A stretch of 64,000 bases of DNA from Sipunculus nudus (GCA_026874595.1 CM049316.1:50596695-50660694), one strand, 5' to 3'. Numbered from the stretch's first letter, positions 36,806 through 47,070 are shown. Numbers and translations are program-made. The notes: generated from the letters alone by a model not told the origin.

Positions 36806-37480
36806 CTAAGCACGGGAGTCCCAAAATTGCGTGACAGTTGCAAGCAAGTCAGTTCTTCTGTCTGGATATCCCGCCAGAATCACGTCTCGTAGTGGCCCGA
36901 GTTCTGCCTGTGATTTTTTCTTGAGATCTTCATCTCTTTCTGCCGTGATGGAGAAAAAATCTAAACCACTGATGGTATGAAGTTGTGGATTGCCTGGCGT
37001 ATTATCCAGGAGGTGCGATCTTGAGAGAGTATCTGGGAGACACATGTTGGAGCCCATCCTCTAGACCATGTTTATATCATACCACTGATTGTATGAAGTT
37101 GTGGAATTTCTGGCGTATTATCCAGAAGGTGCGATCTTGAGAGAGTATCTGGGAGACACATGTTGGAGTCCATCCTCTAGACCATGTTCATATCATACCA
37201 TTGTAGGTTCAGCAACATACGCTTTAGTCTCATCGGAGCTGAGAGAAGAGGTTTCTTTTTTTCTTGAGATCTTCATCTTACTTCCGTGATGGAGACTAAA
37301 TCAAAACCACTGATGGTATGAAGTTGTGGAATGTCTGGCGTATTATCCAGAAGGTGCGATCTCGAGAGAGTATCTGGGTGACGCATGTTGGAGTCTATCC
37401 TCTAGACCATGTTTATATCATACCATTGTAGATTCAGCAACATACGCTGTAGTCTCATCGGAGCTGAGAGAAGCGGTTTC
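36806..37480 (-). pseudogene. RNase H-integrase linker with internal triplication
   Basis: The segment encoding LPDTLSRSHLLDNTPGNPQL occurs three times (about 36963-37083, 37084-37200 and 37303-37440 on the plus-strand map). Landmarks such as TGGCGTATTATCCAGAAGGT, GAGAGAGTATCTGGG and ATCCTCTAGACCATGTT are repeated. Copies 2 and 3 also share the following GTTCAGCAACATACGCT...TCTCATCGGAGCTGAGAGAA block. This is a tandem duplication inside the retroelement after or during insertion, not a normal polyprotein feature. Confidence 0.8.
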
Positions 37481-37857
37481 TTAAATATTTGTTCTAATGG
37501 TCTATGATCATTGTACACAGTTACTGTTTTCCCTAGGATGTAGCAACGGAATTTGGTGTAGGTGAAAACCACTGAAAGCCTTTCTTTTTCTATTTGAGCG
37601 TACCTATATTCAGTATCTCATAATGCTCTTGACGCATACGCGACTGGTTTACCTTCCTGAAGGAGAACAGCTCCAAGGCCGTGTTTACTTGCGTCACACT
37701 GGATTTCAACAGGTTTGTTTACATCATAGTATGCGAGAACTGGCGGATTAAGGCAGAGAGATATAAGCTTGCTGAAGGCTTCCTCATGTTGCTTAAGCCA
37801 CTCAAATTGTACATTTTCCTTCAATAGCAATCCTGAGGTTTGGGATAAATTTTCCTA
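37481..37857 (-). pseudogene. Gypsy RT connection and RNase H remnant
   Basis: Residues from 37830 down to 37618 read through the RT thumb/connection into the RNase H start, with IQCDASKHGLGAVLLQEGKP (first catalytic Asp in CDAS) and PVAYASRAL. A stop follows at about 37617; then YAQIEKERLSVVF (Glu of the second motif) and VYNDHRPLEQIF (third motif) continue in the same region down to about 37480. Would degrade the RNA strand during reverse transcription. Broken by stops. Confidence 0.85.
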
Positions 37858-38341
37858 AGTATGTAACACAACCCAGGAAGCCTTTTAAGTCTTTGTGGAG
37901 TCTGGTTTTGTGAAGTAGGCATTTCTCGCAGCGCTTTTACTTTCTCTGGGTCGGCTTTCAGCCTTTCTGCTGTCAGTAAATGTCCAACATACGGAACACT
38001 CGATTTCTTTATCTGTAGCTTTTCTGGTTTTCAACTCTAAGTTGAATTTTGTGGCTCTGTTAATGACTTGTATCAGGATTTTATCATGATGTTTTTCATC
38101 CCAACCAGCAATAAGGATGTTATCCATCACGGCATAAGCGCCTGGTATCCCTTCCAGCTTTTGGTCCATTATTCGTTGGAATACCTCAGGTGACACTGAA
38201 TGGTAAGCGCAGCCATCTGAAACGACCGATTAGGGTGTTAAACGTTGTAAGATACGATGACGGCTCATCAAGTTTGAACTGAAGAAAACCGCTTTTCGCG
38301 TCAGGTTTGGAAAACACTTTGGCTTCGGGAATTTCTGCAGC
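37858..38341 (-). pseudogene. Gypsy reverse transcriptase remnant, N-terminal part deleted
   Basis: Begins abruptly inside the palm domain (EAKVFSKPDAKSGFLQFKLD, the first catalytic Asp region) after an in-frame junction with gag at about 38342. It continues through TTFNTLIGRFRWLRLPF, a frameshift near 38190, and EVFQRIMDQKLEGIPGAYAV. The second motif reads MDN instead of MDD (Asp 38124-38122, Asn 38121-38119), so the active site is lost. Frameshifts follow after about 38040. Confidence 0.85.
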
Positions 38342-38558
38342 AGTAGGGTCGTTTTTCTCCCCGTCTTGCCAATTTAGGGCTTTGTATATCTCACGTCCAT
38401 GTAAGCCGATCCATGTACCGAGCCATCCCGCTTTTTGGTTTCCATCTAACGACGATAGAGGTCCATCGAACACGAACTCAGTATGTTTTTTTTAATCTGC
38501 GGAACTCTTGATATAAATCTGTTGCATCCCAGTCGATAGACGGATGCTCGAAATTCAT
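38342..38558 (-). pseudogene. Gypsy gag N-terminal remnant
   Basis: Starts at an ATG (38558-38556) 40-60 bp after the primer-binding site: MNFEHPSIDWDATDLYQEF. A frameshift in a run of A at about 38490 separates this from FDGPLSSLDGNQKAGWLGTW and GREIYKALNWQDGEK. The rest of gag, the zinc knuckle, the protease and the RT N-terminus are missing; the frame passes directly into RT at about 38342. Confidence 0.75.
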
Positions 38559-38600
38559 GGCTGTAGATTTAACTATGTTAATTACAGTAGCATAAATCCT

Positions 38601-38615
38601 CCACTTCTGACACCA
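38601..38615 (-). promoter_or_regulatory. Primer-binding site, tRNA-Leu type
   Basis: On the minus strand TGGTGTCAGAAGTGG directly follows the 5' LTR. It is complementary to the 3' end of animal tRNA-Leu (CCACTTCTGACACCA), as in many Ty3/Gypsy elements. Confidence 0.8.
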
Positions 38616-38732
38616 TTTAACGACCTTGACTAACTGTCTATATATAAAGCGTACGTGACGTCATGCCTTAACCTGGATGTGACGTATATACACAGGTCAA
38701 AGGTTATATACATGTTGTGCATATATGTTACA
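38616..38732 (-). repeat. 5' LTR of the minus-strand Gypsy element
   Basis: About 117 bp, in element orientation starting TGTAACATATATGCACAAC and ending GTCAAGGTCGTTAAA just before the primer-binding site. It pairs with 35431-35539. The inner end is slightly changed from the expected TACA. Confidence 0.85.
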
Positions 38733-39055
38733 CCCTGTAAGGTCTGTAACATACACCATAAACCATTGGGCCCTAAGTGGTCTGGCATACCAGTTCATTA
38801 TTCGGAAATTAATTAAATAAACCAATAAATGAATAATTCTCTTGTACAAAAACTGAAAAGTGTTATTACACAATATATTGGGAATCAACCACGTCATGTA
38901 AGTTCTAAAACATAAACCACAACCCATTGGGCCTTAAGTGGTCTGACATACACAGCCGGCCCAGTTCATTATTCGTAAATTAATTAAATTCAGAATTAAA
39001 AAATATGGTCCAAAGAATGGTCCAAAAACTAAAAAGTGTTACACTCCATGTCAGG
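38733..39055. repeat. Tandem repeat units, right of the Gypsy insertion
   Basis: Two adjacent copies of about 160 bp: AACCATTGGGCCCTAAGTGG, TCTGGCATAC, CAGTTCATTATTCG, TTAATTAAAT, AAAAACTGAAAAGTGTTA, with AACCCATTGGGCCTTAAGTG in the second copy. This is the interrupted array into which the retrotransposon inserted. Confidence 0.75.
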
Positions 39056-41186
39056 AGTATAGATGTAATTTTTGTAATATTTGTTGACATGGTTAACGGT
39101 GTTTATATTATTATAATCGGCTCCAGCCGTAGTCAAGCAGTTATAATCAGTTCCGAGCCGTATTGAAGTGTTATTTTAGAGATAAATAGTCCAAACGGCA
39201 GTGAACAAATACATTCGGCCCGAACTGTGGTGAATAGGGTCAGTTTGGTCAGTCAACCACCTGTTAGCCCGCGAAGTGTTATGCTTCAGTGAATATGGCT
39301 CTAGTCGCTAAGAGACCGGGAATAACAAGTATAAATGAAAATTGTTTTACGCATTACACTCAGAGCTGAACTGAACGTAGACTTGTACGCCACAGCAATA
39401 GAACCTAGCTCTCAGTGATGTTGATATAACCTGGTCAGAAGGTATGCCCATGCTGATGTTTTAGTAAATTGTACAACATGCTAAAATTATGTTGACCAAT
39501 GAAATTTGTTCAAAGAATATTATTTCATGTTCCTATAAAGTATAACCAGAACATGAGCCATATATAAGTCTGTTTAGTAACGATAATGTTGTATTGTAAA
39601 GACCGGTAGTGCCTTATAAACGTCACAACGAAAATGCTATAATTGTGTAGATACGTAAATGTTGGACGACACGTACATTATATCATTGATGGAATGTACA
39701 AGTTCACGTATCAGGTAGTTAAGATGTAAATGTAAAACGAAGATGCTTGCCGTGAGGGTGAATTAATAACCAAAACTTTGGATCCTTTAATTGTCTACAG
39801 GGATCGTTACAAGGACGGGTTTTGACCGCTATCAGGAAAATTGTCGTTGCCATCCCAGAATATGCCACAGAGTCATCAGTGTCATGAGGGTCGTGAGAGA
39901 CTCACGCAGGCTATCCAGGATGTGTGTGTGGACCGGTCACATGATTTTATAAACTGGACTTAACTGTTGCTTTAAGTTCAATTTTCCATAAACTGGACTT
40001 AACTGGTGCTATGAGCAGAATCAAAAGGCCTATATACCTCAAGAGTATGTCTGAGATCTCATTTTGTGTATCATTTGAAATTTGTTTTTTTTTATCTGAT
40101 TTCTTATTGAAATTTTGTTATAAATTTGTTATCCTTGTGGCTTTTCATTTTTCCCATGACACATATTGTAGGTCCCGCCGAGATTTTTTATTTCGGTGGT
40201 TGTGGGGAATTAAGTAATAGCCTTAAAAGTTACATGTGAACTTTCCATATTTTTAATATTGACTTTCTGTTTAAACAATACGGTTAAAAGGTCTGAATAT
40301 CCATAATTTTAAAGTTAATCATATAGTATTATCCAAACTCCTTTGTTTAACTTTAGCTGGGCTGAGTTCAGCTTTTTCACAAGTAAGTTTTGGTACTTCC
40401 TTGTAGCGGTGCCAGCAAGAGGCTTGAACAGCTGAAGAGGGCTGTCTCATGGGTCCTGGTCAGGAGCAGCGATTAGCCGGAGCTGGGTTTCTGTGAGCAC
40501 CCTGTTTATGTCGTCCGTTCGTCCGTTCCTCCATTGATTCCTAGTGGTTCAGGGCAGCTTGCATTAGTGTTAAACCAACTTGAAAAAAAAATAAAAAAAA
40601 TAAAATTGTCCCTTTTGACTGTGATGGTTATAACGGGTTAAGTCTACGAGATTATACAATATATTTCCATGTATAGGGCTACATGTAAGCTTAAAACTGT
40701 GATATACAGTTCATTCTTTTTTTGTGTGAGGCCGGTGGCAGTGATATATACTGCGTGAATCAGGGTCACACGGTGAGACGTAAAGTAATTGCGGCTGTAC
40801 AGGGTGATAGACCATTTAAGATTTCATTGTGTTATTTTATGTAAGACCAAATAAGGTCCTTGATAATTTTGTGGAACCATAGACTGCGTTAAACGTGTGA
40901 AACGCGCAGTAGCAGGCAGGTTAACATAGTAGAATGTTCGCGATACGGACATAGATACGTAGGTGTATCGTAAGCTCTAGTGTTTAGCCCTAGATTTAGG
41001 TGTTCTAAAAGAACACGATTAACAGTTTATGGGATAAATTGGGAAGTTGTGCTATAGGAGATAGCATAAATAACAAGTTCCTGTGGTGGACTTGATAAGG
41101 AATTGGTGAATGTGATCAATTCCAGTGTGTTGAGGATTCAGTGAGTAATCATAGAGTCTTCTTAACTCTGTAATCATTCTATGTGA
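39056..41186. other. Non-coding region, possible LTR/leader of the plus-strand Gypsy element
   Basis: About 2.1 kb without coding capacity upstream of the gag remnant. TGTCAGGAGTATAG near 39049 and GGATCGTTACA near 39803 have LTR-end character, but no matching 3' LTR was found downstream of 45.6 kb, so the LTR cannot be delimited. ATAAACTGGACTTAACTG is duplicated near 39950 and 39992. A GTCGTCCGTTCGTCCGTTCC tract at about 40508-40530 looks like a decayed pearl-type end. The frame at 40011-40217 is not recognised. Confidence 0.35.
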
Positions 41187-42030
41187 AATGACATAAATGT
41201 AATTCAGATTAGAAGGAGTGCAGCTGAGCTTTGTAAGGAGATAAGGCTGAGCGGAGTAGAGTTAATAGCTGTAATAGACGGAGCAATTGCTGATGCCAAG
41301 GCTGAGGCTGAAGCAGCCAAAGCTGAAGCAGAGGCAGTTTGGAAAGAACGAGAAAAGGAAAGGAAGGCTCAAGCTCAGGAAGCTGAGAGACAGGCTCAAA
41401 CTCAGGAAGCTGAGAAACAGTTTGAGTTAGAAAGGCGAAGGTTAGAGAAAGAGAGGGATTTAAGCAGGTCTTCTTGTATAGGTGAGACTTCATTTTCTCA
41501 ATCTTTGACAATGGAAGTTCCTCCTGTTCCTTTGCCCAAATTTGACGAGGAAAAGGTCAACTTTGATGCTTTCATCAAACGTTTTGAGAGCATGGCTTTA
41601 TGTATGAAGTGGCCAAATGAACAATGGGCAATATTTCCGAGTTCTCTCATGTGAGGGAAAGCATTTGAAGCGATACATCGTATGAGCATGGCTGATTCCA
41701 TGTCATATGAGAAAGTAAAAGAGGTCCTAATGCATAAATTTAGACTTAATCAAGAAGGTTTTCGAAAGAAATTCAGAACTTGCAGACCAGAGAAAGGTGA
41801 AACCCCAGATCAATTTGCAGTCACGCTTGAGAGCCATTTTGATAGATAGCTAGATCTAGCGAAGGTAGGTAAGCCGTTTGAAAGCCTCAGAGATCTCATT
41901 CTATGTGAGCAATTCATGAATTGCTGCAGCAGAAATTTACTGATAAATATTAAAGAAAAGGTGCTACTTTCAGTTAGATAGTAAAATGAGCTACAACTTA
42001 TGTGCAAGACCATGGGCTGAATAAGGGATC
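41187..42030 (+). pseudogene. gag remnant with Ala/Glu-rich coiled coil
   Basis: An open stretch without ATG runs from about 41187 to a TGA at about 41654. A short helical start (AELCKEIRLSGVELI) is followed by a long coiled coil (ADAKAEAEAAKAEAEA..., then QEAERQAQTQEAEKQFELER). The conserved capsid start EVPPVPLPKFDEEKVNFDAF and the AFIKRFESMALCMKWP segment follow. After the stop, capsid helices continue (SYEKVKEVLMHKFRLNQEGF, TPDQFAVTLESHFDR, LRDLILCEQFMN) with further stops at about 41848 and 41980. Structural protein of the virus-like particle, now inactive. Confidence 0.75.
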
Positions 42031-42183
42031 AGGTGCCAATGGACATAGAGACCAAGGATCTTAATTTCCACGACACCAACCTGTTGCGTTAGGAAACAAG
42101 AAACACCTAGTTTGAGCAGTAACCCTAAGGAACTAGATAGAGGTCAGAAAGGTCGCGATAACAGAAGGATGGGGAAAATTTCA

Positions 42184-42228
42184 TGTTACATATGTGAATG
42201 AATCATTACCGTCGATACTGTCCACAGT
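42184..42228 (+). pseudogene. gag zinc knuckle with one-base frameshift
   Basis: CYICE in one frame and NHYRRYC in the next together give the CX2CX4HX4C spacing of a retroelement zinc knuckle. The frame change falls at GTGAATGAATCA near 42195. It is followed by a proline/serine-rich linker (to about 42540). Confidence 0.65.
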
Positions 42229-42539
42229 TACCATATTTTAAGAAAGAGGTAGCTCAGGGCATGGTTACTTGCGAAACATCATATCAGACACAGGCTAAGC
42301 CTTCAGCTGATAGCAATTCCCCTAGCAATCCCCCTAGAGGAAGATGGGTTTGGCGCCCAGATGATAGTTCTGAGAGTGGTAGACCAAGTATTTCTGGGCA
42401 GAGTCAACAACCACAACCAAACCGATTAGCTGCTTGTGTGCAAATAGACCATATGCCATTAACACGAATAGAAGATGATCAGAAATCGGGGGTTGAGTTA
42501 ACTAAATCTGAAAACGTGCATAAAATATGGGGCGATGTT

Positions 42540-42790
42540 CAAAAACATGCCTATAGTATCGGGCAGAATCATGACAGATAACACTCCAGTCTCTGTGTTG
42601 AGAGATTTGGGATGTAGCACACTTGTCATTGGATCTGATTTGGTAAAAGGAGAGCAGAAAACAGATAAAGTTTAGTCAGTTATGCTAATTGATGGCACGA
42701 TTAAAGAATTTCCTGTCGTCAATATCCAGGTAGATTCGCCATATTTGTCTGGACAGGTGGAGGCATTAAGTATTCTCAAATTCACTGTGT
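42540..42790 (+). pseudogene. Aspartic protease-like remnant
   Basis: MTDNTPVSVLRDLGCSTLVI resembles the active-site strand of retroelement aspartic proteases (D-x-G-C/A-S/T). Further protease-like sequence (SVMLIDGTIKEFPVV, VNIQVDSPYLSG) follows after a stop at about 42675. Processes the polyprotein in active relatives. Assignment from position between zinc knuckle and integrase plus the motif. Confidence 0.55.
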
Positions 42791-43060
42791 GAGGTAGTAA
42801 TAGGGGATGGAGAGGGGCAAGGGATCCTCACGATCCCAATCATAATTGGCAATCTGCACAGGGTATGTTGGAGACACTTTCCACAGAATCTGTTAAAGAA
42901 TCAAAACCCTTAGAACCAATTAATGATGAGATACAAGAAATGATGGTAGTGCAAACTAGGTCCCAGACAAAAAAGAGCAAGAATGAACTAAACCCTAAAA
43001 GGTTTTACCGTCGATACCTTCAGTAGAACCAAACGATATGATGATAGTAGTTTAAAGCAT

Positions 43061-44254
43061 TTGTGGGGAAAAGTTGAATCAGAAGATGTAAGTGCAAAAT
43101 ACATATTCTTGGTTGAGCAAGGTTGGTTGCTAAGACAACTCAGAGATTCAGAAAATCCTAGGTTAGGAAAAGGGCTAAAGGTCTTAGTGGTTCCAAGGAA
43201 AAACAAGGAACATATCATGAAGACAGCACATGAATTTTGGTTTCAGGGACATCAAGAAACATCTTGTGAGATATGTCAGGAAACCATAGACAAGGGAAGG
43301 GTGTCTAAGGCTAAGAATGCCACTGATAAGAGTACCTTTTCAACGAATTGCCGTTGATTTAATAGTCCCCTGAGTCCGCCTTCAGAGAGAGGTCACAAAT
43401 ATATACTAACATTGATTTACTATACAATGCGGTATCCCGAGGCAATCCCTCTGAAATCAATCTCTACTCCAGAAGTAGCTGAGGCATTGATAAACTTGTA
43501 TAGCAGGGTTGGTATTCCTCAAGATGTACTTTCGGATTTAAGAACCCAATTTGTATCAGATCTGATGAAAGAGGTGTCCAGGCTTTTGTCTATAAGACAA
43601 AATGACCAGTACACGAGATCACCTAATTTGTAATGGTTTGGTTGAAAGTACAATGGCATTATCAAGAAAATTCTGAAGAGATTGTGTGTAGAACAGCCAA
43701 AACAATGAGTTAGATATTTATCTTCCTTATTGTCTGCACTCAGAGAAATCCCACACTCTAGTGTAGGATATTCGCCTTATGAGTTGTTGTATGGTAGATC
43801 CGTTCGTGGACCTATGTCAATTTTTCGCGAACTATGGACCGATCAGCGATTAGCGCCAGAAGCTAAGACAGAATATCAATATGTGGTAGGTTTAAGGGAG
43901 AGGTTAACCGAAACCTGGGAAATTGCGCAGGAATCTCTGGCTAATACGGCCACAAAGTACAAACGGTATTACGATGAGAAAGCGAAGCCACTTAAGTTGA
44001 AATTTGGGGATAAAGTATTGTTTCTATTACATACAGAAGCCAATAAACTTCTAATACAATGGAAAGGTCCGTTTAGTGTGGTAGGGATCAAACACGAGAA
44101 TGATAATGTGATTGATATCGATGAATTACACAGGCTGTTTCAAATCAACTTGTTAAAAGGGCACTTTGAGCGCGACACTTCTGATGATATTGTAGCAGGA
44201 TGTTTTGAGGTTGTACAGAATCCTGAAGTTTTGTGTAGTACAGAAAAAATATGA
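43061..44254 (+). pseudogene. Integrase remnant: HHCC, DDE core, GPY/F
   Basis: The zinc-binding region is shortened (TAHEFWFQGH then CEICQETIDKGR, with the residues between reduced). The catalytic core follows: first Asp in RIAVDLIVP (codon 43356-43358), second Asp in VLSDLRTQFVSD (codon at about 43535), and Glu in NGLVES (at about 43644) after a one-base frameshift, giving D,35-E spacing. SSVGYSPYELLYGRSVRGPM and a long helical region lead to the GPY/F module (LIQWKGPFSVV, about 44058-44080). The segment from 43730 to 44254 is open for 174 codons. It precedes RT, which defines the unusual order. Confidence 0.85.
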
Positions 44255-45100
44255 GGCAGAAGAAGATGAAATAAATGAAGAAGGTCTCATTTGTATGTCA
44301 TCTGCGACACTGCAAGAATATATAGGACAGGTGAAAATTAACCCTGAATTAGGATCACTACAGAGAGATGGGGTCAAACAACTACTCTGTAAATATCAAG
44401 ATGTTTTCACAGATGTACCAAAGAAATCATCAGAGATAAAATAAAAAATATTGCTAACCAGTGATGAACCCATCAGATCACGTCCGTACCCTGTGCCACA
44501 GTCATTACGGAAAAGTATCAGACAAGAGATAGATAACATGCTAAAATGGGTATCATTTTGAGATCAAATTCACATTATGGTCATCCCATAATTATGGTAA
44601 ATAAGCCAGATGGAAGCAATCGATTTTGCATTGACTTTAGAAAGTTGAACAAAATCACTGTGTTTGATCCTGAACCTATACCAAGGTCACAGTAGATTTT
44701 TAATCTACTCTAAAATCCAGTAAGGTTTTTTCAAACTTGATCTCACCAAAGGGCACTGGCAAATCCCTATGGAAGACAGTAATAAAGAGAAAAAGCCTTT
44801 TTTGTTAATCCGGAAGGAAAATATCACTTCCGCTTCATGCCATTCGGGTTAGTTACTGCCAGTGCTCAATTTTCCAAAATGATGAAAAAATGGTAAATCT
44901 AGCAGCACGACCTTCCAAGTGTTTACTAGGATTCAAATCCCTGGTGTTTTTTTTGGGACATGAGGTAGGAGAAGGTCAGGTTAGAACAAATCCAGCATTG
45001 AGAAAGGAAATAGCTGAGTCCCCTAGGCCTGAGACCAAGAAGCAGGTTAGATCTTTCTTGGGTCTCACAGGGTTTTATTCCCATCTATGCGGATGAAGCA
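44255..45100 (+). pseudogene. Reverse transcriptase remnant lacking the YxDD motif
   Basis: LCKYQDVFTDVPKKSSEIK marks the typical RT entry. EPIRSRPYPVPQSLRKSIRQ, a frameshift, HYGHPIIMVNKPDGSNRFCI, DFRKLNKITVFDPEPIPR, the first catalytic region FKLDLTKGHWQIPM, and FRFMPFGLVTASAQFSKMMK follow. Directly after MMKK (about 44890) the sequence jumps to NLAARPSKCLLGFKSLVFFL. The roughly 30-35 residues that normally include the YxDD active site are absent. It ends with KQVRSFLGLTGFYSHLCG. Dead. Confidence 0.85.
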
Positions 45101-45109
45101 TTACCATTG

Positions 45110-45610
45110 ACACTACTAACCAGAAAAGGGAAGCCCTGATAAGGTGAAATGGGAGAAAGCACAAGAAAATGCATTTATCCAGCTAAAACAATGTTTGGAT
45201 AATCCTCCTATACTACAAGTGCCTGATTTTGAAAAAAACGTTCAAAATTAAAGTACATGCGTCAGACACTGGCCCAGGTGCAGTGTTACTGCAAGAAAGT
45301 GAAGGCAAAGATTGTCGAATTGCATATGCCAGCAAAAGGTTTTTGCCAAGGGAAGAAACTATGCAGTGATTGAGAAGGAATGTCTTGCCATTGTATGGAG
45401 TATAAAAAGTTTTGAATTTTATTTGTATGAAAGAACTTTTGAAATTCACAATGATAATAAACCTCTGGTTTACATCAATGAAAAGAAAACTGTGAATAAA
45501 GAATTATGAGGTGGGCAATGGTGCTCCAGGAATTCCGGTTCCGGTTGGTCGCCGTGAGAGGTCCGGACAATGCAGACCAGACTACCTCAGTCTAGAGAGC
45601 TACTTTTAAA
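45110..45610 (+). pseudogene. RNase H remnant at the end of the polyprotein
   Basis: FKIKVHASDTGPGAVLLQES has His where the first catalytic Asp (DAS) is expected. EKECLAIVWSIKSFEFYLYE carries the second acidic residue, and FEIHNDNKPLVYI the third motif (DN instead of DH). The last recognisable stretch, LQEFRFRLVAVRGPDN, ends near 45600 with a stop soon after, so the polyprotein ends at RNase H, as expected if integrase is upstream. Confidence 0.8.
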
Positions 45611-45899
45611 TATGTTTTCATTTTGTTCTTTTCTTGGTTGTACAAATCATGTTCGTCAGTGAGATATTTGTCAGGTAAATATGTATAAAGCGTATCACTG
45701 GCAATGATTCTAACTTTATTGATAAACAATCGAGTGGTTATATAATAAAATTATATAACAATTTAAGAAAATAGTGATTCACCTGACCAGTTTTGGGTTA
45801 TTTAAACACATATTCTTCCATATAACCATCCTTGTAAATAATCTTAAGAAAGGGGTTTTGTCATACGGTGGCTGATTTAGGACACAGAAAAAAAATATT
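45611..45899. other. Region after the Gypsy element; no 3' LTR recognised
   Basis: AT-rich sequence with no match by eye to 39.05-41.2 kb. The element is therefore either truncated at about 45.65 kb or its LTRs have diverged beyond visual recognition. Confidence 0.4.
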
Positions 45900-47070
45900 T
45901 ATCACGAGATCTCGAGATCTCGACATAGAATTTCGCAAAAAAAATTTTATGAAGCAAAAAAAAAAAAAGGCACTTGAGCAAGTGTTAACATACAGATAAA
46001 ACATGTAACCGAGTTATTGAAAGACCACTAGTTGATATTCGTTAGAGCATGTGAAGCAATGCAGTATTTGTCATTTACAGAACTCTGTACTCTCGGAATT
46101 GAAGCCAGATGTTTCTGCCGGACGTCTTTCTGTTGCGATCGGTGGCAATTTTTGCACCCCCCCCCCAATCTTATAAAAACACGTGGATATAGACAAAGAC
46201 ACCGCCTTTAACCATGGGATTGGCTCATTTTTATGTAAGGTTAAATAGATTATGTTTACCTAGATTATGTTTATGATTACCTTCACTTCTTTAATACGTA
46301 TATGCAGAGTTAGCCTGTATTACAAAGATTCTATAAATAAGGCAGGTGAATAGCGACTTTAAGACAAAAGCAGAGCATTTTGCTGAAGAAAAATCATGAT
46401 AAGACATGATCGAAATAATAAAACCGTTTATTTATGAATATAAAACATTTATGAAGATAGGTTGACTAAAGGCTTGGGTTTTAGGGACTGAAGTACCCCC
46501 CCCCCCCCCCCCCCAGCGTGCCTACCTGAAAACACAGTAATCATTTTAGCATATTTTAATTTATGATGGTTTAATACATTTTCCATAAGACAACACACCA
46601 TTTCAATAAAAACAAAAGCTGAAAGAAATTATAACTTTTCTTCAACTCGCCTTATCTTATGGGATATACAAACTTGATTGATTTTAAATTAATTATATTG
46701 TATTACTGTTCTGTTAAACACAGTATACATGGCCTTTGTTTTATAATTGCAATAGTTAGCACTCTTAACGTATACTGTCCCTATAACGTTGCTTTGCTTT
46801 ATGTCAATTCAGCTTCGAATGGTTCGTACAAGTGTGACATTTTATCTGGAGATCTCGAAAGATAAAATTTTTTTTGCTTCCTAAAAATTTTTTTTTGCTT
46901 CCTAAAATTTTTTTTGTTTCTTAAATTTTTTTTTTGCTTCGTAAATTTTTTTTTTTGCTTCATAAAAATTTTTGGGCTTCCTAAATTTTTTTTTTTGCTT
47001 CCTAAAATTTTTTTATTTACTTCCTAAAAAATTTTTTTTGCTAAATTCTATGTCGACATATCGAGATACT
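45900..47070. mobile_element. 1.17-kb inverted-repeat element with A/T-rich GAAGC arms
   Basis: TCGACATAGAATTTCGCAAA, AAAATTTTATGAAGCAAAA at 45921-45965 recurs inverted at about 47000-47055 (RC: TCGACATAGAATTTAGCAAA, AAAATTTTTTAGGAAGTAAA). The left end also has the perfect palindrome CGAGATCTCGAGATCTCG (45905-45922). The right arm is expanded into a poly-T minisatellite. C tracts lie near 46155 and 46495-46514. The frame at 46659-46865 is not recognised. Confidence 0.5.
46866..47045. repeat. T-rich about 21-bp minisatellite (TTTTTTTTGCTTCCTAAA)
   Basis: About eight imperfect copies of TTTTTTTGCTTCCTAAAA with variable T-run length, forming the expanded right arm of the 45900-47070 element. 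Confidence 0.85.

Larger units (their letters stand above)
35426..38737 (-). mobile_element. Decayed Ty3/Gypsy LTR retrotransposon with 5-bp target duplication
   Basis: The element is on the minus strand with the order 5' LTR (38616-38732), PBS, gag remnant, RT, RNase H, integrase, C-terminal tail, purine tract, 3' LTR (35431-35539). CCCTG flanks both outer ends (35426-35430 and 38733-38737), the 5-bp duplication expected of Ty3/Gypsy integration. The coding region (about 38558 to 35670) has several stops, frameshifts, a large internal deletion and an internal triplication, so it is dead. The RT-RNase H-integrase order is the usual Gypsy order, unlike the second element at 41-45.6 kb. The domain sequences resemble the K02A2.6-like Gypsy polyproteins common in invertebrates. 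Confidence 0.9.
41187..45610 (+). mobile_element. Decayed Ty3/Gypsy element with integrase upstream of RT (Gmr1-like)
   Basis: Plus-strand domain order: gag (41187-42030), zinc knuckle (about 42184-42228), protease-like (42540-42790), integrase with HHCC remnant, DDE core and GPY/F module (43061-44254), linker, reverse transcriptase (44380-45100), RNase H (45110-45600). Ordinary Gypsy elements have integrase last; the Gmr1 lineage of Ty3/Gypsy elements has the Copia-like order seen here. Many frameshifts and stops, a deletion across the RT active site and the lack of a recognisable 3' LTR show that it is dead and probably truncated on the right. No env-like frame is seen. Confidence 0.8.

Noticed and set aside
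45611-45899. 3' LTR of the plus-strand Gypsy element
   Set aside because: No match by eye to the non-coding region at 39.05-41.2 kb and no TG...CA ends in the expected place.
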